From: DASZBX01 sp035943635
GTDB taxonomy: Bacteria; Actinomycetota; Actinomycetes; Streptomycetales; Catenulisporaceae
DNA: 64,000 bases
Assembly (NCBI GenBank): GCA_035943635.1
Contig: DASZBX010000126.1
Span: 1 to 64,000 of the forward strand
Reading direction: 5' to 3'
Below are positions 1 through 8,236 of this stretch, in pieces. A model generated the notes under the pieces. That model was given only the letters and a program-made list of their open reading frames with translations, was not told where the DNA came from and searched no databases. A program made the translations under genes and the position numbers. The stretch's first letter is position 1, and each line of letters opens with the position of its first letter.

Positions 1-1
1 T

Positions 2-154
2 GACGCCCGGGTGATCACCCTGCACGGCGCCCTGAACCTTGAAGCGCTCTCGGAGAACTACGGCCGTCTGATGGCCGGGGTGCAGCCGCACAAGTTCGCC
101 GGCATCACCACCCTGGACCGCTTCGCCCCCGCCGCCCCGAAGAGGGACGCTTAG
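2..154 (+). CDS. C-terminal 50 residues of an unidentified protein (5' end outside window)
   Basis: An open frame enters from the left edge and ends at TAG 152-154, directly before the GTG of the next gene. It encodes about 50 residues ending in a basic tail (PKRDA). Codon choice is strongly GC3-biased like its neighbours, so it is probably the real 3' end of the first gene of the operon that follows. The fragment is too short for me to assign a family. Its place ahead of an oxidoreductase, an aromatic hydroxylase and a fumarylacetoacetase-fold gene suggests a catabolic enzyme, but that is inference only. Confidence 0.6.
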   Translation, partial: DARVITLHGALNLEALSENYGRLMAGVQPHKFAGITTLDRFAPAAPKRDA

Positions 155-1204
155 GTGGCCGCCGGCCCGCGCGAGGTCCCGGCCGCGATCGTGGACGGCC
201 CCGGCGCCGCGCCCCGGACCGGCTCGGTGGTGCTGCCGCCGCGCACGCCCGGCACGACCCTGCTGGCCGTGCTCGCCGCGCCGCTGAACCCGCTGGACCT
301 GCTGATCGCCTCCGGGACGTTCCACTCGGCCCGGCACGAGGCGCCGTACGTTCCGGGCAGCGAGTGCACGGGCGTCGTGCTCGACTCCGACAGCTACCCG
401 CCCGGCGCCCGGGTCTATGCCGAGTGCCACGCCTCGCCGACCGTCCCGGGCGCGTTCGCCGCCCGCACGCTGGTCGCCGACGAGGACCTGCTGCCGCTGC
501 CGGACGGCCTGGACCCGGTGCCGGCGGCGGCCGTCGGCAACTCCGGCACGGCCGCGTTCATCCCGCTGGTCGAGGAGGCCGGGCTGAGCCGCGGTGAGAC
601 GGTCCTGATCCTCGGTGCCACCGGCGTGGTCGGGCAGATCGCGGTGCAGGTGGCCCGGCGCGGCGGCGCGGGCCGGGTGATCGGCGTGGCCCGCGACCGC
701 GCGGCGCTCGACCGGCTGCCCGGCCTCGGCGCGGACGCGGTCGTCGAGCTGCGGGCCGGGGAGAGCGCCGACGAGCTCGCGGCCCGGTTGCAGGCGGTGA
801 CCGGGCAGGTCGACGTCATCCTGGACGGCGTGTACGGCATGCCGCTGGAGGCCGCGCTGCGGGTGTGCGCGCCGCGGGCCCGGGTGGTCAACATCGGCAA
901 CCCGGCCGGCCCGACCGCGCAGATCCCGGCCGGGCTGCTGCGCGGCAAGCAGCTGACCCTGTCCGGTTTCGCCGGGCTGCACACTCCGCTGCGGGACAAG
1001 AGCGCGGCGCTGACCTGGCTGTGGAACGCCCTCGCGCAGGGTGAACTCAAGGTCGAGGTCCGCGCCTTCCCGCTGGCGCGACTCCCCGAGGCCTGGCAGG
1101 CGCAGGCGCACTCGCCGCACGCCAAGAGCGTCATCGTGCCCGATGACGCCTGCCGCCCGGCCGCCGCGGAAAGTGGCCCCGATTCAGGAGAACCGGACGC
1201 ATGA
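155..1204 (+). CDS. Zinc-independent quinone-oxidoreductase-like MDR dehydrogenase
   Basis: 349 residues in the medium-chain dehydrogenase/reductase fold. The N-terminal GroES-like half contains NPLDLLIASGTF and VPGSECTGVV, and the Rossmann half begins at LILGATGVVGQIAVQ, the nucleotide-binding loop of quinone oxidoreductases. No cysteine/histidine set for a structural or catalytic zinc is evident, so an NADPH-dependent enone or quinone reductase is more likely than a classical alcohol dehydrogenase. The GTG start lies right after the TAG of the preceding gene, and its stop overlaps the next ATG (ATGA at 1201-1204), so it is translationally coupled in an operon. Substrate unknown; the neighbouring ring hydroxylase and C-C hydrolase suggest an aromatic breakdown intermediate. 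Confidence 0.8.
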   Translation: MAAGPREVPAAIVDGPGAAPRTGSVVLPPRTPGTTLLAVLAAPLNPLDLLIASGTFHSARHEAPYVPGSECTGVVLDSDSYPPGARVYAECHASPTVPGAFAARTLVADEDLLPLPDGLDPVPAAAVGNSGTAAFIPLVEEAGLSRGETVLILGATGVVGQIAVQVARRGGAGRVIGVARDRAALDRLPGLGADAVVELRAGESADELAARLQAVTGQVDVILDGVYGMPLEAALRVCAPRARVVNIGNPAGPTAQIPAGLLRGKQLTLSGFAGLHTPLRDKSAALTWLWNALAQGELKVEVRAFPLARLPEAWQAQAHSPHAKSVIVPDDACRPAAAESGPDSGEPDA

Positions 1205-2832
1205 CGACGCAGCCAGAGCCCGACACCGCCGCGCCGGTCCCTGGGATGGTCGACTGCGTCGTCATCGGCGGCGGCCCGGTCGGCCTGCTGACCGGCATCT
1301 TCCTCGGCCAGGCCGGTATGCGGGTGCTGATCGTGGAGCGCTGGCCGCAGCGGTACCCGATGCCGCGCGCGTGCACGATCGACCACGAGGCGCTGCGCAT
1401 CCTCCAGGCCGCGGGCCTGATGAAGGACCACGCAGACCTGTTCGAACCCTCCCAGGGCGAGCGCGGCGGGTACGAATTCCGCAACGGTGCGGGCGAACTG
1501 CTCCAGACCATCGACTGGAACCGGATCGCCGAATCGGGCTGGGCGAACACCAACGGCTTCCACCAGCCCGACCTCGAAGCAGTGCTCGAAGACATGGCCG
1601 TGGCGACGCCGGGCGTGCAGGTCCGCCGAGGCTGGGCCTTCCAGTCGCTGGCCCAGGACCAGGACGAAGTACGTGTTCAGATAGCGCCCGCCGAGCGTCC
1701 GGCCGAGACCGTGCAGGTCGTCTCGCGCTGGCTGGTCGGGGCCGACGGGGCCAACAGCGCCGTCCGCGCCCACCTCGGCATCGACGTCGGTGACTCCCGG
1801 TTCCAGGCCGACTGGCTGGTCGTGGACTACCAGCCGCTGGCCGAGGAGAAGTGGAGCGCGTTCGTCACCCAGTACTGCGACCCGGCCCAACCGGCCACCG
1901 CGGTCAACAGCGGCCCGGGCCGCCGCCGGTTCGAATTCATGCGCCGCGAGGACGTGACCGTCGAAGAACTCGGCCGGACCGAGACGGCCTGGCGGCTGAT
2001 GGCCCCCTGGGGCGTGACCCCGGAGACCGCGCGGCTGGAACGGCACGCCGTCTACACCTTCCGCGGCCGTTGGGCGCAGACCTGGCGCGCGGGCAACGCC
2101 TTCCTGGCCGGAGACGCCGCGCACCTGATGCCGCCGTTCCTCGGCCAGGGTTTGTGCGCGGGCCTGCGCGACGCGCGGGCGCTGACCTGGCGGCTCGCCA
2201 TGGTGCACCGCGGCCTGGTCGGCCCGGCGGTGCTGGACGGCTACGGGCCGGAACGCGCCGGGCACGTCCGGGAGATCATCGACGAGGCGGTCGCCGCGGG
2301 CCGGGTGATCTGCGAACTCGACGTGGACCGGGCCGCGGCCCGGGACGCCGAACTGCGGCGGCGCGCGCTCGAACCCGGCGCCGCCACCCGCGAACCGCCG
2401 CACCCGCGGCTGGGCGAACCCTCGCTCACGGTCCCCAGCGGCGGCAGCGACGGACGGCTCGCGCCGCAGGGCCGGGTCCGGATCGGCGACCGGACCGGCC
2501 GGTTCGACGACCTGGTGACCGGCGGCTGGCAGCTGATCAGCCGGGCCGGCGACCCGAACGAGCTGCTCGACGACGAGGACGTGTCCTGGTTCTGGCAGCT
2601 CGGCGGCGTGGTCGCCGACGTCTCGGCCGGCGGCCCGGTCCAGGACCTGGACGGCGCCTACGAACGCTGGTTCACCGGGCACGGCTGCGACGCGTTCCTC
2701 GCCCGGCCGGACTTCTACGTGTTCGCGGCCGGCGCGCACACCGACATCCCCCGCTTCGTCTCGTCCCTGCGCCACGCGCTCCAGGACACGGGACCGGGCC
2801 CTTCCGCGCGGGAACCCTGGAGGAACTCATGA
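1201..2832 (+). CDS. FAD-dependent aromatic hydroxylase (MhpA/PheA-like)
   Basis: 543 residues of a class A flavoprotein monooxygenase. It has the N-terminal dinucleotide motif GGGPVGLLTG (about residues 23-32), the DG motif in LVGADGANSAVR, and the second FAD motif GDAAHLMPPFLGQGLCAGLRDA. The overall pattern most resembles 3-(3-hydroxyphenyl)propionate 2-hydroxylases and related phenol hydroxylases, which use NAD(P)H and O2 to add an ortho hydroxyl. A thioredoxin-like C-terminal region follows. It overlaps the gene before it and the gene after it by 4 nt each (ATGA), so all three form one translational unit. The natural substrate cannot be read from sequence; an aromatic-polyketide tailoring role is a weaker alternative. 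Confidence 0.85.
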   Translation: MTTQPEPDTAAPVPGMVDCVVIGGGPVGLLTGIFLGQAGMRVLIVERWPQRYPMPRACTIDHEALRILQAAGLMKDHADLFEPSQGERGGYEFRNGAGELLQTIDWNRIAESGWANTNGFHQPDLEAVLEDMAVATPGVQVRRGWAFQSLAQDQDEVRVQIAPAERPAETVQVVSRWLVGADGANSAVRAHLGIDVGDSRFQADWLVVDYQPLAEEKWSAFVTQYCDPAQPATAVNSGPGRRRFEFMRREDVTVEELGRTETAWRLMAPWGVTPETARLERHAVYTFRGRWAQTWRAGNAFLAGDAAHLMPPFLGQGLCAGLRDARALTWRLAMVHRGLVGPAVLDGYGPERAGHVREIIDEAVAAGRVICELDVDRAAARDAELRRRALEPGAATREPPHPRLGEPSLTVPSGGSDGRLAPQGRVRIGDRTGRFDDLVTGGWQLISRAGDPNELLDDEDVSWFWQLGGVVADVSAGGPVQDLDGAYERWFTGHGCDAFLARPDFYVFAAGAHTDIPRFVSSLRHALQDTGPGPSAREPWRNS

Positions 2833-3974
2833 CGATTACGCACCAACCACCGACCGGCCCGGGCGGCGACCTCCCGGCGGCGCACCGGCCGAGGACCGGC
2901 GGCTCGTTCGACGCGACCGTGCTCACGTTCGCCGCGATGGGCCTGTTCGACTCGCTGACCGGCGACCAGCGCGCCCGGGTCCTGCTGCCGCACGCCGACC
3001 CCGGCCGCACGCACTGGAACTTCCTGCCCGAGTCCGGCCGGCACGGCCTGCCGCTCGGCGAACTCGACCGGCACCAGGAACTGCTGGCGCACCGGCTGAT
3101 CGCCGAGTCGATGTCGATTCCCGCCTACGCCCGGGTGGTGCAGGTGATGGCCAACGAGCACGTGCTGCGCGAGCTGAACCTGCCCGTGTTCGGGCACGTC
3201 GCGGCCACCTTCCGGGACGCCCGCGGCTACTTCCTGACCTTCTTCGGCCAGCCGCAGCCGGACAGCACCTGGGGTTGGCGGCTGGTCGGGCACCACCTGT
3301 CGGTCAACGTCACCGTGGTCGACGGCGACCTGGTCAACGCCACCCCCTTCCTGCTCGGCGCCGAGCCGGCCCGGTTCGGCCCGTTCCGGATCCTGGGCGA
3401 GGAGGAGGACGCGGCGTTCGTGCTGCTCGACAGCCTCACCGGCGCCCAGCAGGAGCAGGCGGTCATCCACGCCAAGCCGCCGGCCGACTTCGTCACCCGC
3501 ACCGTCGCCGCGATCGGCGAGACCGAGTACCCCGAGTACCACGGTGTCGGCCGCCGGGACGCGATGATCACCGACGAGGACCGCAAGGCCCTGGCCTACT
3601 TCCGCGCCCACCCGCGCGGCATCCGGGTCGGCGACCTGTCGGCCGAGCAGCGCGGACACTTCGACGCGCTGCTGGCCCGGTTCGTCGAGCGGGCCCGGCC
3701 GGGCCTGGTCGGGTTCGAGATGGACCGGATCGCGGCGGCCGGCGGGGTCGGCGAGCTGCGCTTCGCCTGGGCCGGCGCCGCCACCATCGAGCAGCCGCAC
3801 TACTTCCGGATCCAGGGCCCGGTCACCCTGGTGGAGTTCGACAACGCCGAGGACAACGCCAACCATGTGCACAGCGTCTGGCGCGACCCGGCCAACGACT
3901 TCGGCGCCGACCTGCTGATGCAGCACCACCTGGAGCACGACCACACCGGCACGCGCGCGGACGGGGCCGTCTGA
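2829..3974 (+). CDS. DUF3500 family protein
   Basis: 381 residues. Recognised as DUF3500 by the internal block WGWRLVGHHLSVNVT, the FLLGAEPARFGP stretch and the C-terminal block DNAEDNANHVHSVWRDPANDFGADLL. The conserved His-rich motifs (GHHLS, NHVHSVWRDP, QHHLEHDH) could bind a metal, but no activity is established that I can state. The start is chosen at the ATG that overlaps the monooxygenase stop (ATGA). No signal peptide is visible. Co-transcription with an aromatic hydroxylase and a fumarylacetoacetase-fold hydrolase suggests a catabolic or ring-cleavage-associated role, which is inference. Confidence 0.8.
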   Translation: MTITHQPPTGPGGDLPAAHRPRTGGSFDATVLTFAAMGLFDSLTGDQRARVLLPHADPGRTHWNFLPESGRHGLPLGELDRHQELLAHRLIAESMSIPAYARVVQVMANEHVLRELNLPVFGHVAATFRDARGYFLTFFGQPQPDSTWGWRLVGHHLSVNVTVVDGDLVNATPFLLGAEPARFGPFRILGEEEDAAFVLLDSLTGAQQEQAVIHAKPPADFVTRTVAAIGETEYPEYHGVGRRDAMITDEDRKALAYFRAHPRGIRVGDLSAEQRGHFDALLARFVERARPGLVGFEMDRIAAAGGVGELRFAWAGAATIEQPHYFRIQGPVTLVEFDNAEDNANHVHSVWRDPANDFGADLLMQHHLEHDHTGTRADGAV

Positions 3975-4048
3975 CCGTCGCGGTCGGTGTTCAGCCCGCG
4001 GATGAAGGGCCGGCGGCACGGCCGGTGCAAACCAAGGAAGGGAATTAC

Positions 4049-4936
4049 ATGAGAATCGTGGGCGTCAGGCGACGACACGGCGGCTCCGGCGTGGAGGTCG
4101 CGGCCCTGGCCGAGCAGTCCGGCGAGGTCACCGTGCTCGCCGCCCTCGCGGACTTCTGGGCCGACCCGGCCGGACACCTGGCCCGTCCGCCGGCCGGTCC
4201 GACGCTGGCCGCCACGGCGGTCGAACTGGTCCCGCCGGTGCTCCCCGACGCGCGTGTCCTGTGCATCGGGCTGAACTACCTCGAGCACGCCGCGGAGGGC
4301 AGCTTCCGCGACCAGGAACTGCCGAAGTACCCGAGCCTGTTCGGCCGGTGGACCCGGTCGCTGACCGTGGGCGGCGCGCCGGTCCCGGTGCCGTCCAACG
4401 AGGCGGGCCTGGACTGGGAGGGCGAGGTGGTCGCCTGGGTCGGCGCGCCGCTGGTGGACGCCTCCGCCCAGGAGGCGCTGGCCGCGGTGGTCGGGTACTC
4501 CACGTTCAACGACCTGACCTCGCGCCGGGCGCAGAAGCTGACCTCGCAGTGGACCCTGGGCAAGAACGGCGACTGCTCCGGCCCGCTCGGCCCGCTGGTC
4601 CCGGCGGCCGAGGTCGGCGACCTGCGGCGCGGGCTGCGGCTGCAGACGCGGGTGAACGGCGAGATCGTGCAGGACGGCAGCACCGATCAGATGATCTACT
4701 CGGTCGGGGACACGCTCTCGCTGATCTCGCACACCATGACGCTGCGTCCCGGCGACCTGCTCGCGACCGGCACCCCGGCCGGAGTCGGCTACGGCCGCAC
4801 GCCGCCGCGGCTGTTGCAGCCCGGGGACACGGTCGAAGTCGAGGTGGAGGGCCTGGGCGTGCTACGCAACCCCGTGGTGGGCAACCGCCAGCGGACGGCG
4901 CCCGGCGCCGAGATACACCTGTCCGCAGCCGACTGA
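4049..4936 (+). CDS. Fumarylacetoacetate hydrolase family protein
   Basis: 295 residues. The C-terminal two-thirds is the FAH fold: CIGLNYLEHAAEG, the metal-binding acidic segment LDWEGEVVAWVG, STFNDLTSRRAQ, KNGDCSGPLGPLV, and LRPGDLLATGTPAGVGYGR. Members cleave C-C bonds or isomerise/decarboxylate acylpyruvates with a divalent metal. The ATG at 4049 has a strong Shine-Dalgarno-like AAGGAAGGGA about 6 nt upstream; a longer open frame upstream is a shadow of the DUF3500 gene. It is the last gene of the operon. With the hydroxylase it forms a plausible hydroxylation/C-C hydrolysis pair for an aromatic acid, although no ring-cleaving dioxygenase is visible in this window. Confidence 0.85.
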   Translation: MRIVGVRRRHGGSGVEVAALAEQSGEVTVLAALADFWADPAGHLARPPAGPTLAATAVELVPPVLPDARVLCIGLNYLEHAAEGSFRDQELPKYPSLFGRWTRSLTVGGAPVPVPSNEAGLDWEGEVVAWVGAPLVDASAQEALAAVVGYSTFNDLTSRRAQKLTSQWTLGKNGDCSGPLGPLVPAAEVGDLRRGLRLQTRVNGEIVQDGSTDQMIYSVGDTLSLISHTMTLRPGDLLATGTPAGVGYGRTPPRLLQPGDTVEVEVEGLGVLRNPVVGNRQRTAPGAEIHLSAAD

Positions 4937-5274
4937 CCTTCCGGCGGCCGCCCGCCGCGCAGCCCGGTCTCGGCCGGGCCCTGGCGCGCAGGGCGGTCAC
5001 CGTGGGACATTACTGTAAGATACCCGGACAAAATGTCGACACTTTGCCGCCGGCTCCTCGGGGCCGGCGTTGGCCTCCGTGCGGGAAGGTCCAGGGCTCG
5101 GGCGAGCGTGAGGCGCCCGCCCGGGCCGGCCGTCCGCGGAAATGTCGGCAGAACGGCCGGCCGGAACGGCGGCGGGCCCGCTCCGGGCGTCGGCTACCGT
5201 GTACGTGCAGTCCGTCCGGGCGGTCCAGCGGGCCATCCGGTGTCGTAGGGAAACGTGTGAAAGGCCGACAGACC
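4937..5274 (+). other. Intergenic region upstream of GntR gene
   Basis: 338 bases without a convincing gene. It contains a locally AT-richer stretch around 5007-5045 (ACATTACTGTAAGATAC) suitable for a promoter, followed by a GC-rich hairpin-forming stretch (GCCGGCTCC...GGGGCCGGC, about 5049-5068). Short open frames here are on both strands and look like composition artefacts. Confidence 0.5.
5034..5041. promoter_or_regulatory. Candidate GntR operator (TGTCGACA palindrome)
   Basis: A perfect 8-bp palindrome TGTCGACA lies just after the AT-rich promoter-like stretch and upstream of the GntR gene. FadR/FCD-type GntR regulators often recognise GT-Nx-AC dyads, so this is a possible autoregulatory site. 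The palindrome is short and could be chance. Confidence 0.25.
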
Positions 5275-6003
5275 ATGACCACACAGACGGTCGAGATGGC
5301 GGACAAGCTCGCCCACCCCGACGAGGTGAGCCGGGCCCACCACGCGCTGCGCCGCGCGATCATGCACGGCGAGCTGCGGGCCGGCGACCCGCTCTCCCAG
5401 GTCGAGCTCGCCCAGCAGCTCGGGGTCAGCCGCGGCCCGCTGCGCGAGGCGCTGCGGATCCTGCAGCGCGAGGGCTTCGTGCACCAGGAGTCGCAGCACC
5501 GCGCCCGGGTCGCGGCGTTCAGCGACGAGGACCTCGACGAGCTCTACGCCATGCGGATCAGCCTGGAGGCGCTCGCGGTCGGGATCGCCGTGCCCCGGAT
5601 GACCGAGCAGGACCTGCTCCGGCTCGACCAGCTGCTCCAGGAGATGGACGAGACGGCCCGCACCGGCGACGTCGAACAGTGGGAGTGCCCGCATGAGCAG
5701 TTCCACCGCGCTCTGGTTCACCCCTCCGGCCCCCGGATCGAGCGGGAACTCGCCCTGCTCTCGGACCACGCCACCCGCTACCGGCTGGCCTTCGTGACCT
5801 GGAACCCGCTGGAATGGCAGGCCGGCACGAGCGCGCAGCACCACACGATCGCGGAGGCGGCGAAGTCGCGCGACCCGGCCGCCGCGGCTCAGGCCCTGGC
5901 CACCCACCTCGGGCGCACCGCCCTGGTCGTGCTGTCGATGGCCTCGCCCACGTATGAGCCGGTCCGAGTCCGCCGGGCCCTGGCCGCCGTGTGCGGCCGG
6001 TAG
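5275..6003 (+). CDS. GntR-family transcriptional regulator (FCD subfamily)
   Basis: 242 residues. An N-terminal winged HTH (about residues 18-80, with LRAGDPLSQVELAQQLGVSRGPLREALRILQREGFV) is typical of GntR proteins, followed by an all-helical FCD effector domain (YAMRISLEALAVGIAV, HEQFHRALV, HHTIAEAAKSRD). The histidines in these FCD segments usually bind a metal that helps hold a carboxylate ligand. The ATG at 5275 follows a GAAAGG ribosome site; the long in-frame extension upstream is a shadow. Located just after the aromatic-type operon on the same strand, it is the obvious candidate regulator of that operon. Confidence 0.9.
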   Translation: MTTQTVEMADKLAHPDEVSRAHHALRRAIMHGELRAGDPLSQVELAQQLGVSRGPLREALRILQREGFVHQESQHRARVAAFSDEDLDELYAMRISLEALAVGIAVPRMTEQDLLRLDQLLQEMDETARTGDVEQWECPHEQFHRALVHPSGPRIERELALLSDHATRYRLAFVTWNPLEWQAGTSAQHHTIAEAAKSRDPAAAAQALATHLGRTALVVLSMASPTYEPVRVRRALAAVCGR

Positions 6004-6096
6004 CCCTTCCAGCCATAGCTGCTTCATCGCGTCCATATCGAGCCCCTCGGTCGGCACCTCGCCCGCCTGCCTCTCGCCGCCCATGCCAGGCTCCGC

Positions 6097-8076
6097 TCAG
6101 TCCTCGGCGGGCGCGGTCGGCAGCCGGCTCTGGATCAGGTCCATCACCGAGGAGTCGGTCAGGGTGGTCACGTCGCCGAGTTCGCGGTGCTCGGCCACGT
6201 CGCGCAGCAGGCGGCGCATGATCTTGCCGGAGCGGGTCTTGGGCAGCTCGGCGACGACCAGGACCCGCTTGGGCTTGGCGATCGGGCCGAGCGTGCGGCC
6301 GACGTGGTCGCGCAGCTCGGCGGCCAGTCCGGCGCCCTCCTGGACGGCGGCGCGCAGGATGACGAAGGCGACGATGGCCTGCCCGGTGGTCGGGTCGGCC
6401 GCGCCCACGACCGCGGACTCGGCCACCGCGGGGTGTGAGACCAGCGCGGATTCGACCTCGGCGGTGGAGATGTTGTGCCCGGAGACCACCATCATGTCGT
6501 CGACCCGGCCGAGCAGCCAGATGTCGCCGTCCTCGTCCTTGCGGGCCCCGTCCCCGGCGAAGTAGCGGCCGGGGAAGCGGGACCAGTACGTCTCCAGGTA
6601 GCGTTCGTCGTCTCCCCAGATCGTGCGCAGCATCGACGGCCACGGCTCGGTCAGCACCAGGTAGCCGCCGGCGCCGTCGGGCACCTCGGCGGCCTCGTCG
6701 TCGACCACCGTGGCCCGGATGCCGGGCAGCGGGCTCTGCGCGGAGCCGGGCTTGGTGTGGGTGACGCCGGGCAGCGGGCTGATCATCATGGCGCCGGTCT
6801 CGGTCTGCCACCAGGTGTCCACGACCGGGCAGCGCCCGCCGCCGATGTTCTGGTGGTACCAGAGCCAGGCCTCGGGGTTGATCGGCTCGCCGACGCTGCC
6901 GAGCACCCGCAGGCTGCTCAGGTCGTACTTGGCCGGGATGTCCTCGCCCCACTTCATGAACGTGCGGATCGCGGTCGGCGCGGTGTAGAGGATGCTGACG
7001 CCGTACTTCTGCACGATCTCCCAGAACCGGCCCTGGTGCGGGGTGTCCGGGGTGCCCTCGTAGATGACCTGGGTGGCGCCGTTCGCGAGCGGCCCGTAGA
7101 CGATGTACGAGTGCCCGGTGATCCAGCCGATGTCGGCGGTGCACCAGTAGACGTCGGTTTCCGGCTTGAGGTCGAAGACGGCGTGGTGCGTGTAGCTCGT
7201 CTGGGTGAGATATCCGCCGGAGGTGTGCAGGATGCCCTTCGGCTTCCCGGTGGTGCCCGAGGTGTAGAGGATGAACAGCGGGTGCTCGGCGCCGAAGGAC
7301 TCGGGGGAGTGCTCGGCCGGCTGCCGGCCGGTGATCTCGTGCCACCACACGTCCCGGCCCTCGGTCCAGGCCACCTCCTGCCCGGTGCGGCGCACCACGA
7401 GGACGTGCTCGATCTGCGGGAGGCGGGCCACGGCGTCGTCGATCGCGGGCTTGAGCGCGGACGGCTTTCCGCGCCGGTAGCCGCCGTCCGAGGTGATCAC
7501 CAGCCGGGCGTCGGCGTCGGCGATCCGGGCGGCCACCGCGTCCGCGGAGAAGCCGCCGAAGACCACCGAGTGCACCGCGCCGATCCGCGCGCAGGCCAGC
7601 ATCGCGACCACGGCCTCGGGGATCATCGGCAGGTAGACCACGACCCGGTCGCCCGGGCCGACCCCGAGCTCGGCCAGCGCGTTCGCGGCCCGGCAGACCT
7701 CCTCGCGCAGCTCGGCGTAGCTGATCGCCCGGCTGTCGCCCGGCTCGCCCTCGAAGTGCAGCGCGATCCGCTCGCCGTGCCCGGCCTCGACGTGGCGGTC
7801 GACGCAGTTGAACGCCACGTTCAGCTCGCCGTCTGCGAACCACTTCGCGAACGGCGGGTCGGACCAGTCCAGGGTCTGGGTCGGGGCGGCGGTCCAGGCC
7901 AGCCGCCGGGCCTGCTCGGCCCAGAAGCCGAGCCGGTCGGATTCGGCGGCCGCGTAGGCCGAGGCCGTGGCGTTCGCCGAGGCCGCCATTGCGGCCGGGG
8001 GAGCGAACCGCCGCGGCGTGACCGGTGCGTCCGGCGCGTCCCCATCGACTGGTACGCCGTCCCGCGATGCAGACAT
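6097..8076 (-). CDS. acs: Acetyl-CoA synthetase (AMP-forming)
   Basis: 659 residues, the usual Acs length. It shows the whole signature set: LYTSGTTGKPKGILHT (P-loop), TADIGWITGHSYIVYGPL, the WWQTETGAMM motif that positions AMP, GRVDDMMVVSGHNIST (hinge Asp), and C-terminal LPKTRSGKIMRRLLR, whose lysine is the acetylation-regulated catalytic residue. It converts acetate, ATP and CoA to acetyl-CoA in the cytosol. The start at 8076 is supported by GGAAAGAGAGAAG upstream; a longer frame to 8685 only reads through the divergent regulator. It is divergently transcribed from a TetR-type gene across a 154-bp region with a long inverted repeat. Confidence 0.95.
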   Translation of the reverse strand: MSASRDGVPVDGDAPDAPVTPRRFAPPAAMAASANATASAYAAAESDRLGFWAEQARRLAWTAAPTQTLDWSDPPFAKWFADGELNVAFNCVDRHVEAGHGERIALHFEGEPGDSRAISYAELREEVCRAANALAELGVGPGDRVVVYLPMIPEAVVAMLACARIGAVHSVVFGGFSADAVAARIADADARLVITSDGGYRRGKPSALKPAIDDAVARLPQIEHVLVVRRTGQEVAWTEGRDVWWHEITGRQPAEHSPESFGAEHPLFILYTSGTTGKPKGILHTSGGYLTQTSYTHHAVFDLKPETDVYWCTADIGWITGHSYIVYGPLANGATQVIYEGTPDTPHQGRFWEIVQKYGVSILYTAPTAIRTFMKWGEDIPAKYDLSSLRVLGSVGEPINPEAWLWYHQNIGGGRCPVVDTWWQTETGAMMISPLPGVTHTKPGSAQSPLPGIRATVVDDEAAEVPDGAGGYLVLTEPWPSMLRTIWGDDERYLETYWSRFPGRYFAGDGARKDEDGDIWLLGRVDDMMVVSGHNISTAEVESALVSHPAVAESAVVGAADPTTGQAIVAFVILRAAVQEGAGLAAELRDHVGRTLGPIAKPKRVLVVAELPKTRSGKIMRRLLRDVAEHRELGDVTTLTDSSVMDLIQSRLPTAPAED

Positions 8077-8154
8077 ATCTTCTCTCTTTCCGCCTCGAAG
8101 CCCCAGGTCCCCGCGCCACCTGCTATGTGACACTTGTGTTAATGTACTCTGTAG

Positions 8155-8209
8155 TCGGGTTCCAGTCCAGCGGTGCGACCCAGGATCCCCCGCCTGGACT
8201 GGAACCCGA
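8155..8209. repeat. 16-bp perfect inverted repeat between acs and TetR gene
   Basis: The arm TCGGGTTCCAGTCCAG (8155-8170) recurs as its exact reverse complement at 8194-8209, separated by 23 bases. It sits in the middle of the divergent acs/TetR intergenic region. Two 16-bp arms are longer than a simple TetR half-site; it may be a two-site operator, or a stable hairpin in either leader transcript. Confidence 0.75.
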
Positions 8210-8226
8210 TCGCCCATTACATTTAC

Positions 8227-8236
8227 CGACATGTCG
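8227..8236. promoter_or_regulatory. Palindrome CGACATGTCG over the TetR start codon
   Basis: A 10-bp perfect palindrome overlaps the ATG at 8231. A dyad covering the start codon would let the encoded regulator block its own expression. It is short, so this is a suggestion only. Another loose dyad, ACAC-TT-GTGT, lies at 8130-8139 beside a TAATGT box that could serve as a -10 element. Confidence 0.25.

Noticed and set aside
415..2775. Long leftward open frame opposite the oxidoreductase and hydroxylase genes
   Set aside because: Residue composition is Arg/Val/Asp-rich with no domain and it mirrors well-recognised plus-strand genes; a GC3 artefact.
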